Source: Kineosporia succinea (GTDB taxonomy: Bacteria > Actinomycetota > Actinomycetes > Actinomycetales > Kineosporiaceae). From it: 64,000 bases of DNA. The DNA lies in assembly GCF_030811555.1 (NCBI RefSeq), contig NZ_JAUSQZ010000001.1:1054001-1118000 (forward strand), in the 5' to 3' direction. Shown here in pieces: positions 1 through 10,974 of the stretch (position 1 is its first letter; every line of letters starts with the position of its first letter). The notes beneath the pieces are model-generated. The model was not told the origin of the DNA. It made no database searches and saw only the letters and a list, made by a program, of their open reading frames with translations. Made by a program: the position numbers and the translations under genes.

Positions 1-2
1 CC

Positions 3-1009
3 CTGTCGAACCACGAGGTGGAAATCCTGTTCACGGTGATCGGCGACCTGCTGCGCGACGACGTCACGATCATCTACATCTCGCACAAGCTCGACGAGTT
101 CCGGCGCATCGGAGATCACGTGACCGTGCTGCGCGACGGGCGCCTGGTGGCCCACGAGTCGATGGAACACACCGACACGGCCTGGATCGTGCGGCAGATG
201 GTTGGCCGCGACCCCGAAAGCCTGTTCACCCGAAACCACTCCCCCCTCGGTGAAACCCTGCTCGAGGTAGATCATCTCACGATTCCCGGACCGCGAAGAC
301 CAATCGTGGACGACGTGTCACTCCGCGTGCGCGCGGGTGAGGTCGTCGGCATCTACGGCCTGATGGGAGCCGGCCGCACGGAGCTGATGGAAGCCCTGAT
401 GGGGCTGCGGGCAACCTCTTCCGGCACCGTCACGGTCAAGGGACGCCCCGAGCCGAAGGCCACCGTGCGCGCCCGGCTCGCCGCCGGGCTGGCCCTGGTG
501 CCGGAGGACCGGCAGCGCGACGGCCTGGTTCAGACCCTGTCGGTACGCGACAACATCGTGCTCTCGATCATCGGCCGTCTCACCCGGGGCGGGTTGTTCC
601 GGCGCGGCGCGCAGACGCGGGCGGCCCGGGCCAAGGTCGACGAACTGGCCATCAAGGTGGGCGATCTCGGCCTGGCGGTGACCTCACTGAGCGGCGGCAA
701 CCAGCAGAAGGTGGTCCTGGCCCGGGCCATGCTCACCGACCCGGTGGTGCTGCTGCTCGACGAGCCGACCCGGGGTGTGGACGTCGGCGCGAAGAGCCAG
801 ATCGCCGAGGAGATGGCCGGTCTCGCCGAGGCCGGGTTCGGCGTGCTGTTCATCTCCTCGGAGCTGGCCGAGGTCGTCGCGATCGCCGACCGGGTGCTGG
901 TGATGGCCGCGGGCCGGCTGACCGCGGAGTTCGACGCCGACTCGATCACCGAGCAGGCCCTGGTGACGGCCTCTTCCAGCCAGAGCGTTCCTGACCAGGA
1001 GGTCTCGTC

Positions 1010-1013
<4 letters not shown>
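3..1013 (+). CDS. Sugar ABC transporter ATP-binding protein, RbsA/XylG type (5' partial)
   Basis: The reading frame is open to the left edge, so the start lies outside the window. The visible part begins at the D-loop of the first nucleotide-binding domain (LSNHEVE, then ISHKLDEF with the switch His). A complete second domain follows, with Walker A-like GLMGAGRTE (no Lys, normal for the second RbsA domain), signature LSGGNQQKVVLARAM and Walker B VVLLLDEPTRGVDVG. Two fused domains are the hallmark of CUT2 monosaccharide importers, in which this protein drives uptake through the permease encoded next. Its stop overlaps the permease start (ATGA), so the two are translationally coupled. The exact sugar cannot be read from this subunit. 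Confidence 0.93.
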
Positions 1014-3111
<2,098 letters not shown>

Positions 3112-3210
3112 GGGCCGTCTCGTAACGCTTCGATCTCACTCCGCGACAGACAGGTCCGGAAGGGGCATTCGATACCGAAGCATCCTCGGAAGGCTGTCAT
3201 CATCTGAAAG

Positions 3211-3909
3211 GTGAGTACCGTCCCCCCGCCGCTGTCCGGGTACTACCGCGCGTTGATGCGGTCGTACCTGCTGTCAGCGAATCCCGATCTGGCCGGGACG
3301 GTGCACGCCTTCGCCACGCCGATCGAGAAGGGCGTGGACTCCGAAGAGCGACTCTGGACGGCCTGGGGCGAGGTGATCCGGCAGGCGTCGACACGCGCGT
3401 CCGACGACCAGACCCGGCTCGTCGACCTCGTCCGCTCGCTGCGCGACCGGGGCATCCGTCCCGACCCGTCGAAGCCCCATGTCATCTGGGGCCAGGTGCT
3501 GTGGACGGGTCTCCCGCTGCTGAACTCGCAGATGCGGGAGGCCTGGAACTGGGCCGCCCCGCCGGAGACCTCCGACTACACCTGGCGCAACGTCAACGGG
3601 CTGGCCGCCCGCCTGACCGTGGCCGGCATCGACTTCTCCCAGCTCGGGCTGTGGACCATCCGCTCCGCCCTGGAGGAGACCACCGAGGTCTCCACGGTCG
3701 AGCTGATGGCCGCGGCCGAGTGGTTCAAGTACCTCTCCGGCCCGCTGCGCAAGTGGTCGGAGGCCGACCGGCAGTTCGAGGGCCCCGACGACCCGGCCAC
3801 GGCCCCCGGCAAGCTGCTGGTGGAAGAGGGCTTCACCACATCCGGCTTCAGTGCGACCCGCCTGGCCTACTGGCAACGCCGTATCCAGCAGGGCAGCACA
3901 CAGCGATAG
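3211..3909 (+). CDS. Hypothetical protein, 232 aa
   Basis: I do not recognise the family. The protein is soluble, without signal peptide or membrane segment, with mixed composition and many Trp/Arg residues (WTAWGEVI, VIWGQVLWTG, YTWRNVNG). The GTG start is placed behind GAAAGG, which is very close to the codon; an ATG sits 15 codons further in. It stands alone between the transporter operon (99 bases upstream) and the 2H-phosphoesterase gene about 50 bases downstream, and may share a transcript with the latter. No function is proposed. Confidence 0.75.
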   Translation: MSTVPPPLSGYYRALMRSYLLSANPDLAGTVHAFATPIEKGVDSEERLWTAWGEVIRQASTRASDDQTRLVDLVRSLRDRGIRPDPSKPHVIWGQVLWTGLPLLNSQMREAWNWAAPPETSDYTWRNVNGLAARLTVAGIDFSQLGLWTIRSALEETTEVSTVELMAAAEWFKYLSGPLRKWSEADRQFEGPDDPATAPGKLLVEEGFTTSGFSATRLAYWQRRIQQGSTQR

Positions 3910-3958
3910 GGGTCACGGCAGAGGTCAGGGGCTGACGGATGTCGCCGATACTGGTCAT

Positions 3959-4492
3959 ATGCCAGCTGTGCAGCAGTCCGCTCTGATCGTGCCCGTGCCC
4001 GAGGTGGAGCCGGTGGTGGGCACCCACCGGGCCGGCCTCGACGCGAACGCGGTCAAGGGCGTGCCGGCCCACGTCACCGTGCTGTACCCGTTCCTGCCGC
4101 CGGCGCAGATCGACGACGAGGTCCGCGGCACCCTGCGCGACCTGTTCGCGACCCAGACCCCGTTCGACGTCACGTTCACCGAGGTGCGCTGGTTCGGCGA
4201 CCAGGTGACCTGGCTGGCGCCCCAGCCCGACCTGGCGTTCCGTCAGCTCACCGCGGCGGTGTGGGGGCACTTCCCGGAGACTCCCCCGTACGCCGGTGAG
4301 CACGACGGCGACCACCCCCACCTCACGTTCGGGCACGGCCACCCGGTCGAGACCCTCAAGCAGGCCGCCGACGACGTGAGCCCACAGCTCCCCGTGTCGG
4401 CGACCATCGCGTCCGTTCATCTGATCGCCGGTTCGGACGCGCCCGACTCCTGGCGCCCGGTCGAGGTGTTCACGCTGGGCAACCAGGTCTGA
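3959..4492 (+). CDS. 2'-5' RNA ligase family protein (2H phosphoesterase)
   Basis: A 177-residue protein with the two HxT/S-type motifs of the 2H phosphoesterase superfamily: HVTVLYPF near residue 38 and HLTFGHGH near residue 122. The spacing of about 85 residues fits the bilobal fold. Members cleave or form 2'-5' or cyclic phosphodiester bonds in RNA or nucleotides; the natural substrate in actinobacteria is usually unknown. The ATG at 3959 is preferred because a longer in-frame reading would run back into the previous gene. Length is typical for the family. Confidence 0.88.
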   Translation: MPAVQQSALIVPVPEVEPVVGTHRAGLDANAVKGVPAHVTVLYPFLPPAQIDDEVRGTLRDLFATQTPFDVTFTEVRWFGDQVTWLAPQPDLAFRQLTAAVWGHFPETPPYAGEHDGDHPHLTFGHGHPVETLKQAADDVSPQLPVSATIASVHLIAGSDAPDSWRPVEVFTLGNQV

Positions 4493-4568
4493 GCCGTCCG
4501 GGGAGTCCTGCCCGGTTGCCACGGGCCGGTGGGGGAAGCCGGTTGAGAAGGCTCAGGCCGCACTCGAT

Positions 4569-5345
4569 GTGAGAGATGTGGACCACTCACGCACCCGGCC
4601 GGTTCTGAAGGTCGCGCTGGCGCTCACGCTGCTGGCCCTCGTCATGGTGACGCCGATGCTGGCCTTCAACCTCACCGGCGAGAAGACGGCCCTCGGGCTC
4701 AACTACACGCTGCGCAGCGCGCAGCTGGCCAGCGGCAAGTCGACGACGGCCCGCTGGAACCCGTGCCAGAAGGCGATCGTGTGGCGCGTGAACATGGCGG
4801 GCTGGCCGGCCTCCAAACGCCCGGCCATGCTGAAGCAGATCCAGACGTCGGTGGCACGCGTGGCCAAGGTGACCGGCATGAAGTACCGCTACGCCGGCAC
4901 CACCACGTTCATCCCGCGTCAGGAGAACCTGGCCTCGGCGCCCGCCGACATCGTGGTGGCGGTGATCGACCCGAAGAAGACCAACTTCTCGTTCAGCGAG
5001 AACTCTCTCGGCTACGGGGGCGTGCTCTGGGCGACCTGGTACGGCAGCAGCGGCGAGGGCGCCGCCGTGGTGCGGGGTTACGCCGTGCTCATCCCGAGCG
5101 GGATGAACAAGCTGAAGCCGGGTTTCGGGACGGGCAACAAGCAGGGCAACGTGGTGCTGCACGAACTGGCCCACGCCGCCGGGCTCGACCATGTGCGCAG
5201 CAAGGCCCAGCAGATGTACCCCGACCTCACCGCGAAGTCGCCGAACGGGCTGGCGCCGGGCGACGTCCAAGGTCTGCAGAAGATCGGTTCCAAGGCCGGC
5301 TGCATCGACGTGCCCTCGCGCGTGAACATCACCGACTACAACTGA
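4569..5345 (+). CDS. Secreted or membrane-anchored matrixin-like zinc metalloprotease
   Basis: A 258-residue protein with an N-terminal hydrophobic segment (about residues 13-36), which is either a signal peptide or an anchor. The catalytic motif is HELAHAAGLDH, an exact HExxHxxGxxH zinc site near residue 196, and a downstream Met (QQMYPDL) fits the Met-turn of metzincins. It probably acts outside the membrane. GTG start; another GTG lies three codons later. Substrates are unknown. The gene is monocistronic by spacing. Confidence 0.88.
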   Translation: MRDVDHSRTRPVLKVALALTLLALVMVTPMLAFNLTGEKTALGLNYTLRSAQLASGKSTTARWNPCQKAIVWRVNMAGWPASKRPAMLKQIQTSVARVAKVTGMKYRYAGTTTFIPRQENLASAPADIVVAVIDPKKTNFSFSENSLGYGGVLWATWYGSSGEGAAVVRGYAVLIPSGMNKLKPGFGTGNKQGNVVLHELAHAAGLDHVRSKAQQMYPDLTAKSPNGLAPGDVQGLQKIGSKAGCIDVPSRVNITDYN

Positions 5346-5414
5346 GCCACCGGCAAGACTGGCCCTCAGAAGGACTTAGCTACTGGCGAGGCTGGTCTTC
5401 AGTCGGTTGGCGCA

Positions 5415-7505
5415 GTGCCGATGACCATCCCCATGGGGGCATTGTGGCTACGGCTACGTCAATGGTGGGGCTTGCACGCGGGGGCCCGGTTCTTCGTGAC
5501 CCTGGCCGCGATCAGCCTGGTTCCGGTGGTCGCACTGGGCACCGTGATGGCGACGCAGTACCGCACGGAGCTGCGTGACCGGGGAGTCGCGCAGGGACGG
5601 CTGCAGGCGGCGCTGATCTCGAGGCTGATCACCGACACACAGCTGGAGTCGGTGACGCTGAAAGACGGTGTCACGGTTCGGGAACGCAGCCGGCTCGACC
5701 GGCTCGCCGACACCCAGGTGGACAGCGGTGTCATCTCCCGCTTCCGGCTTCGGGGCCCCGACCTGCGCATCGTCTACAGCTCGGACGGTTCCGGCCTGCG
5801 CTACGGCCCGGCCGTCGGCGACAGCACCGACCTGGACGGGCAGTCCGCGGCCGATGTCCTCACCGCGCTCAAGGGCGAGCCCACCGCGTCCATCGTCAAA
5901 ACCGGCTCGGGCGACCAGAACACCGAAGTGATCGAGGCGTTCGCGCCTCTCTACAACGTCCTCACGCATGACCTGATGGGTGTGCTGCAGGTCGAGCTGC
6001 CGTACGCGCCGATCGCCGCCCAGATGAACGCCGGGCTGCACCAGCTCTACCTCGCGCTCGGCACCGGGCTGCTCATGCTCTACCTGGTGCTGGCCGCGCT
6101 GGTCTGGTGGTTCACCCGTGAACTGGCCCGCACCGCAGCCCGGTTCGAGCATCAGGCCCTGCACGACGCCCTCACCGACCTGCCGAACAAGGCTCTGTTC
6201 GCCGACCGGATATCGCAGACCGCGACCCTGGTGGAACGTGGCGGGGGCATCCACCTCGGGCCCGGGCGCCGGGGTGGCGGCGCGGCCGTGGTGCTGTTCA
6301 ACCTGGACGGCTTCCGCGACACCAACGAGGCCATCGGCCCGCTCAACGGTGACGCCGTGCTGACCACGGTGGCCGAGCGCCTGCGCGACACCGTGCGCGC
6401 GGTCGACACCGTGGCCGGCCTGGGCGGTGACCTCTACGGGCTGATCCTGGCCGGGGTCGAGAAGCCGGACCAGATCGAGGCCGCCGCCGCGCGCATCAAC
6501 CGGGCGGTCGAGGAAGACATCGTGCTCGACGACGTCGACGTGCCGATCCGGGTCACCGGCAGCATGGGGGTCGTCTTCATGCCCAGGAACGGCACCAACG
6601 CCGAGGTCCTGCTCGACCGGGCCGACGTGGCGCTGCACGTGGCCAAGACCTCGCACAGCAAGCTGGTCTGCTACGACGACGAGCAGAACAACTACGACCC
6701 GGACCGGCTCGCGATGATCGGGCAGTTGCGCGCCGGCATCGACAACGACGAACTGCGCCTGCACTACCAGCCCAAGATCGACCAGCCGGGCGGGCGCGTC
6801 ACCTGCGTCGAGGCCCTGGTGCGCTGGCAGCACCCGGATCGCGGGCTGCTCTCCCCCGACCAGTTCGTGCCGCTCGCCGAGCAGACCGGGCTGATCGACG
6901 ACCTGACCCGCTGGGTGCTCACCACCGCGCTGCGTCAGCTCACGGTCTGGCGGCGGGTGCGTGACGACCTGACCGTCGCCGTGAACATCTCCGAACGCAG
7001 CCTGAACCACCTCGACCTGCCGCAGATGGTGTTCGACGCGCTGAACGAGACCGGGGCCGCCGCGTCGTCCCTGGTCCTCGAGATCACCGAGGGCGCGCTC
7101 ACTTCCGACCCGGATCGGGCCGGCCTGGTCATGCAGCACCTGTCGGGGGCCGGGGTGCAGCTCAGCCTGGACGACTTCGGCGAGGGCTTCACCAGCCTGA
7201 GCACGCTGGCCGAGCTGCCCCTGAACGAGCTGAAGGTCGACCGGATCTTCGTGCAGGACATGCTCAACGGCCCGAACGACGCCGCGATCGTGCGGTCGGT
7301 GGTCGAGCTGGGGCACAACCTCAACATGACGGTGGTGGCCGAGGGGGTGGAGAGCGCCGAGATCCTGGCCGCACTGAACGAACTGGGCGTCAACGCGGCG
7401 CAGGGGTACTTCTTCACCCCGCCGCTGCCGTCGACGGAGATCATGGACTGGATCTCGGCGAACACCCCGGCGACGATGAACGGGGACGAACCGCCTCCCC
7501 AGTAG
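5415..7505 (+). CDS. Membrane-bound GGDEF/EAL protein, probable c-di-GMP phosphodiesterase
   Basis: 696 residues. A first membrane helix (about 20-42) and a second (about 208-232) enclose an extracytoplasmic sensor region. A GGDEF domain follows (about 245-430), then an EAL domain (about 440-680). The GGDEF signature reads GGDLY, so cyclase activity is unlikely. The EAL domain keeps EAL, the Asn of NIS, the Glu of EITE, DDFGEG, the Lys of LKVD and VVAEGVES, so phosphodiesterase activity is expected, perhaps with GTP bound at the GGDEF domain as an activator. GTG at 5415, with an ATG two codons later. It would lower c-di-GMP in response to an unknown external cue. Confidence 0.92.
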   Translation: MPMTIPMGALWLRLRQWWGLHAGARFFVTLAAISLVPVVALGTVMATQYRTELRDRGVAQGRLQAALISRLITDTQLESVTLKDGVTVRERSRLDRLADTQVDSGVISRFRLRGPDLRIVYSSDGSGLRYGPAVGDSTDLDGQSAADVLTALKGEPTASIVKTGSGDQNTEVIEAFAPLYNVLTHDLMGVLQVELPYAPIAAQMNAGLHQLYLALGTGLLMLYLVLAALVWWFTRELARTAARFEHQALHDALTDLPNKALFADRISQTATLVERGGGIHLGPGRRGGGAAVVLFNLDGFRDTNEAIGPLNGDAVLTTVAERLRDTVRAVDTVAGLGGDLYGLILAGVEKPDQIEAAAARINRAVEEDIVLDDVDVPIRVTGSMGVVFMPRNGTNAEVLLDRADVALHVAKTSHSKLVCYDDEQNNYDPDRLAMIGQLRAGIDNDELRLHYQPKIDQPGGRVTCVEALVRWQHPDRGLLSPDQFVPLAEQTGLIDDLTRWVLTTALRQLTVWRRVRDDLTVAVNISERSLNHLDLPQMVFDALNETGAAASSLVLEITEGALTSDPDRAGLVMQHLSGAGVQLSLDDFGEGFTSLSTLAELPLNELKVDRIFVQDMLNGPNDAAIVRSVVELGHNLNMTVVAEGVESAEILAALNELGVNAAQGYFFTPPLPSTEIMDWISANTPATMNGDEPPPQ

Positions 7506-7522
7506 GGCTCGGGAGTGCCAGG

Positions 7523-8131
7523 ATGGACGTCATGAGTGACGCCGTGCCGGACGCTTCGCCGGAACCCGACCCGTCCGTCGAACCGTCTGCCGACCCGTCC
7601 GTCGACCCGGGCGTCCGCATCGGGCACGCCGAGCGGTTCGCCGCGATGAACGCGCTCAAGCACCACTACTCGGCGGGGCGGATCAGCTCGAAGGAGTACG
7701 AGGAGCGCTCGCTCACGGTCGAGAAGGCTCAGACCGACGCCGAGACGGCGAGCGTCTTCACCGACCTCCCCCAGCCGCACGCGCTGAACTCGTCCGAGCT
7801 CGCCGCCCTCACCGAGACCCAGGCGGGTTCCGAGACGTCCGCGACCGGCGCGTCCCCCGTTGTGCAGACCCTGACCCCCGGCGCCCCGCCGCCGGAACCC
7901 GACCCCGCGCCCAACCGCACGCCCAACCGCGGGGTGCTCAGCCTGCCCGAGCCGTACGCGACCACGGTCGTGTCGATCACGCCGATCCTGGCGGTGATCC
8001 TGTTCTTCGTCACCCACACGTGGTTGTGGTTCCTGGCCATCCCGATCGTGGCGCTGCTCGTCTATGGGCCGGACGGACGCGAGGGCAGCGGTCCCGAGGC
8101 GGCCGAGAGGCGTCGGCGGGAGAAGAATTGA
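7523..8131 (+). CDS. DUF1707 domain membrane protein
   Basis: 202 residues. After a Pro/Asp/Ser-rich leader, residues 33-85 match DUF1707: RIGHAERFAAMNAL, then HHYSAGRISSKEYEER and the final TDLP. This domain is common in actinobacterial membrane proteins and resembles the SHOCT oligomerisation domain. A Pro-rich linker leads to two closely spaced C-terminal membrane helices (about 150-186). Function is unknown for the family. ATG at 7523, with another ATG three codons in. Separated by 17 bases from the GGDEF/EAL gene, so probably cotranscribed with it. Confidence 0.85.
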   Translation: MDVMSDAVPDASPEPDPSVEPSADPSVDPGVRIGHAERFAAMNALKHHYSAGRISSKEYEERSLTVEKAQTDAETASVFTDLPQPHALNSSELAALTETQAGSETSATGASPVVQTLTPGAPPPEPDPAPNRTPNRGVLSLPEPYATTVVSITPILAVILFFVTHTWLWFLAIPIVALLVYGPDGREGSGPEAAERRRREKN

Positions 8132-8158
8132 GGACGACGCGGCCGGGTTTGGTTTTCT

Positions 8159-8212
8159 AGTCAGCTTCGGCGAGCAGGTCAGCTTCGGCGAGCGGGTCAG
8201 CTTCGGTGTGCG
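8159..8212 (+). repeat. Three tandem copies of an 18-bp unit
   Basis: The unit is close to GGTCAGCTTCGGCGAGCG. The first two copies differ at two positions, and the third is more diverged at its end. The array covers the 3' end of the MerR gene on the minus strand, whose stop codon is in the third copy. Each unit offers the same TGA in that frame. Confidence 0.9.
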
Positions 8213-8589
8213 GCCAGGCGATTGCGGAGTGTGCCCGCGAACGACTCGGCGATACGGAGCTGGCCGCGTAGGGCGTCACAGCGGGCGTCGGCTGCGACCC
8301 GGTACATGGCCAGGCGTTCCACGATCTGCTCGTGGTCGTCGGCCCCGGTGTCGTCGAGCTTGTCGAGTACGCCCAGCAGGTCACGCATCTCGTCGAGGCT
8401 GAACCCGAGCGGCTTCATGTCCTTGACCAGCTGGAGCCGCGCGACGTCGGCCTCCAGGTAGAGCCGGAACCCGCCCTGGCTCCGCGCCGACGGGGAGATC
8501 AGGCCGATCTCCTCGTAGTAGCGGATCGTGCGCAGGGAGAGTCCGACCCGCTCGGCGACCTCGCCGATGTGCATCGTGGGCTCCGGCAT
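8197..8589 (-). CDS. MerR family transcriptional regulator
   Basis: 130 residues. The N-terminal winged helix-turn-helix is classic MerR: MHIGEVAERVGLSLRTIRYYEEIGLI, followed by the wing R-S-Q-G-G-F-R-L-Y and the dimerisation coiled coil (about residues 80-118). No Cys cluster is present, so it is not a metal sensor of the MerR/CueR kind; the effector domain is very short. ATG start behind a strong GGGGAG. It is divergent from nothing close by, so its target is not evident from the context. The last codons run into an 18-bp tandem repeat. Confidence 0.93.
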   Translation of the reverse strand: MPEPTMHIGEVAERVGLSLRTIRYYEEIGLISPSARSQGGFRLYLEADVARLQLVKDMKPLGFSLDEMRDLLGVLDKLDDTGADDHEQIVERLAMYRVAADARCDALRGQLRIAESFAGTLRNRLAAHRS

Positions 8590-8924
8590 CTCTCCCCTTC
8601 ACCCTCGGCTCGTATCGGTTGGCACCGGCTCGCATCAGTCAACCGGGCTGATCGGCACCGGTGGCGCAGCCTGTCTGCACCCGGTCGCGACGCGCCAGTT
8701 TACGGGGGCACGGCATCTTCGCGCGCCTCCTCGCCCAGATCGGTGCTGAGAGGAGCCTGAGAGAGACTCGTCACGTCTGCCCTCGCAGCGGGGATCGAAG
8801 CTCGCGCCGGACGAGTTCGCAGGTGAACGGGGCAAAAGCACGAGACCGGGACGACCTGTGACAGGCCGGTTCCGGTCTCGAGCGAGGTTCTTCCGTCTGT
8901 GCGCGGCGCGCGTGTCGGCCTGCC
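8590..8924. other. Intergenic stretch, no gene seen
   Basis: About 335 bases between the MerR start and the CAP protein stop. Apart from the hairpin at 8841-8880 I see no conserved coding or RNA feature; the MerR promoter must lie at its left end. Confidence 0.6.
8841..8880 (-). terminator. Hairpin downstream of the CAP protein gene
   Basis: CGAGACCGG (8841-8849) pairs with CCGGTCTCG (8872-8880), and an inner CCTG/CAGG stem forms the top. It lies about 45 bases past the stop of the minus-strand CAP gene. There is no long T tract, as usual in high-GC actinobacteria. Confidence 0.6.
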
Positions 8925-9944
8925 TTACATCGGGGTGCCGAAGGTCTGGGTCCAGTACGGCGAGCCGTTGCCGACCGCGTAGCCCAGGCCCATCTCGGTG
9001 TAGCCGCAGTTCAGGATGTTGGCCTTGTGCCCGGACGAGTTCATCCAGGAGGTCATCACGTCGGACGGGGTCTGCTGGCCCATCGCGATGTTCTCGGCCG
9101 CACCGCTGAACTTGTACCCGGCGTCGGACATCCGGTCGAACGGGCTGCGACCGTCCTGGCTGTTGTGGTCGAAGTAGTTGTTCTCCGCCATGTCCTCACT
9201 GTGGCCCTGGGCGGCCGCGGTCAGCTTGGAGTTGAGCTTGAGGGCCTTGCAGCCGGCGGCGGCGCGCTTGGTGTTGGTGATCTCGAGGACCTTGGCCGCG
9301 TAGGTCTCGGCCTTGGTGCCGCCAGAGCTGCTGCCGCCCCCGCCGCCCCCACCACTGCTGGACGACGTGGTGGTGCTCGGGTTACTCGCGGGAGTGCTCG
9401 GTTTCGAGGTGGGCGCCTTGCTCGGCGACGCGGAGGCGGTCGGCTTGGCGACCGGCTTCTTCACGTTCTTGACCGTCATCGAGTAGACCGCGATGCGGGT
9501 CTCATCACCGTCGACGACGCTCGAAACGGTGACCGTGTACTTGCCGTCGGGGAAGTTCTTGGTGTTGAAAGCCAGGGCGTAGGGCGCCTTCCGGTCTTTC
9601 ACCTGGAGCTTGCGCTTGCCGTCGACCGCGAACAGGACCGTGGCACCGGCCTCGACGCGCTTCGGCCCGGGGATCGTGACCAGACCCTTGACCGTGCCGA
9701 GCCGCTTGCGCCTGACCTCGGCCGCCGCGGTCTGGGTCTGCTCCGGCGTGGCCTCGACGGACGGGCTCGTGGTGGCCGACGTCGCCGGCTCGGCGGCGAA
9801 ATTGGCGGACGCGAGCTTGGTCTTGCTCTCGTCGTTCTTGCCGAACAGCGAGGGCCCGACGAACACGGCTACGAGCGCGATCAGGGTCAGCGGAGCCAGG
9901 ACGAGGATGGCGTTCCTCGTCCAGTTCGATGACTGACTGTGCAT
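8925..9944 (-). CDS. Membrane-anchored CAP/SCP-domain protein
   Basis: 339 residues. A hydrophobic segment at residues 12-33 serves as signal or anchor, followed by a region that looks like an Ig-like beta-sandwich (KGLVTIPGPKRVEAGATVLFAV). A Ser/Thr/Pro and Gly linker comes next, then a C-terminal CAP domain (about 215-339). CAP landmarks are visible: HSEDMAENNYFDH, GAAENIAMG, TSWMNSSGHKANIL and YWTQTFG. The ATG at 9944 has GGGGAG about 10 bases upstream; a TTG six codons earlier is less likely. Bacterial CAP proteins are exported and bind cell-wall or lipid ligands, but the role here is unknown. Confidence 0.92.
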   Translation of the reverse strand: MHSQSSNWTRNAILVLAPLTLIALVAVFVGPSLFGKNDESKTKLASANFAAEPATSATTSPSVEATPEQTQTAAAEVRRKRLGTVKGLVTIPGPKRVEAGATVLFAVDGKRKLQVKDRKAPYALAFNTKNFPDGKYTVTVSSVVDGDETRIAVYSMTVKNVKKPVAKPTASASPSKAPTSKPSTPASNPSTTTSSSSGGGGGGGSSSGGTKAETYAAKVLEITNTKRAAAGCKALKLNSKLTAAAQGHSEDMAENNYFDHNSQDGRSPFDRMSDAGYKFSGAAENIAMGQQTPSDVMTSWMNSSGHKANILNCGYTEMGLGYAVGNGSPYWTQTFGTPM

Positions 9945-10168
9945 GAAGAAAAAACTCCCCAACGTGCTCGCAGCGGTTGTTCCGTTGTCGAAGCTAGCAC
10001 CGGCACGGCACGCCGAGAATGCCGCAAAGTGCCCCTGACCTCGTCACCTGCGCCGTTCTGGCTAGGCTTAACGCAGGCTTGCCCGTGGCTTGTGCCCATG
10101 ACTCGCGCTGGCGACCGTGCACTGACGGTGCAGGCAACGCGGGTGCCGATTGCGTGCCATACGCCGAG

Positions 10169-10858
10169 CTAGTGGAGACCTCCCAGCGTCACGTCGGCCT
10201 CGGTGTCACGAAGGCGAGCCAGGGTCGTCCCGTACATCGTCGTTTTGATCCGCCCCAGCGTCGCGCCGGCCTTGGGAGCCAGATCGGCGGCGAGCTTGAG
10301 CGCGGTCGGCACCACGTCGTCTTCCGGAACGGCCAGGTCGACGATCTGCAGACTGTGCGCCTCGACCCCGCCGTACCGCCGCCCCGTCGTCATCACCTCG
10401 TGCGCGACCTGGGGTGTGAGACGGGCCTGGATCAGTGCCGCCATGCCGTCGGTGAACGGGATGCCCAGATCCACCTCGGGCAGGCAGAACCAGCCCCGGT
10501 CCGCCCGCATGACCCGGAAGTCGTGAGCCAGCGCGAACATCCCACCCGCGGCGAACGCGTGGCCCGGCACTGCTGCGACCGTCGGCACCGGAAGCTCGAG
10601 CAGTCTCGCGAACACCTCGTGCACCGCGACCACGTAGCCGGCGAGCTGTTCCTCGTCCTGAGCCCGCAACCAGTCCAGGTCGAGCCCGTTCGAGTAGATC
10701 TTGCCCCGCGCCGTCGTCACCAGGGCTCGGGCGCCCTCGGCCTGGGCCACCTCGTCGAGCGCCCCCGCCACCTCAGCGATCCAGTCGAGGCTGAACCGGT
10801 TCTCGTCATCGCCGAGATCCAGCACGAAGACGTCGTCGGCGCGGGTCAGGCTGGGCAT
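10169..10858 (-). CDS. Enoyl-CoA hydratase/isomerase (crotonase) family protein
   Basis: 229 residues, slightly short for a crotonase. The oxyanion-hole motifs are present: KIYSNGLDLDWL and GHAFAAGGMFALAHDFRVM. A single acidic residue stands at the position used by delta3,delta2-enoyl-CoA isomerases (FCLPEVDLGIPF), rather than the pair of Glu used by hydratases, so isomerase activity is the better guess. It would act in beta-oxidation of unsaturated acyl-CoA. It lies downstream of a second crotonase on the same strand, with a minisatellite between them. Confidence 0.88.
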   Translation of the reverse strand: MPSLTRADDVFVLDLGDDENRFSLDWIAEVAGALDEVAQAEGARALVTTARGKIYSNGLDLDWLRAQDEEQLAGYVVAVHEVFARLLELPVPTVAAVPGHAFAAGGMFALAHDFRVMRADRGWFCLPEVDLGIPFTDGMAALIQARLTPQVAHEVMTTGRRYGGVEAHSLQIVDLAVPEDDVVPTALKLAADLAPKAGATLGRIKTTMYGTTLARLRDTEADVTLGGLH

Positions 10859-10873
10859 GGTCCGGGCTCCCTG

Positions 10874-10958
10874 TGCTCAGTGCGGTGGTGTGCTCAGTGC
10901 GGTGGTCTGTTCAGTGCGGTGGTCTGCTCAGTGCGGTGGTCTGCTCAGTGCGGTGAGT
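10874..10958. repeat. Five tandem copies of a 17-bp unit
   Basis: The consensus is TGCTCAGTGCGGTGGTC, with copies at 10874, 10891, 10908, 10925 and 10942. Copies differ by single changes, and the last has a divergent end. The unit length is not a multiple of three and the array lies between the two crotonase genes, so it does not code. Confidence 0.95.
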
Positions 10959-10974
10959 TCCTGCTGCTTGATTC

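Noticed and set aside
5454-7316. 620-codon minus-strand open frame opposite the GGDEF/EAL gene
   Set aside because: High GC keeps the opposite frame open; composition is His/Gln/Arg/Val-heavy with no domain.
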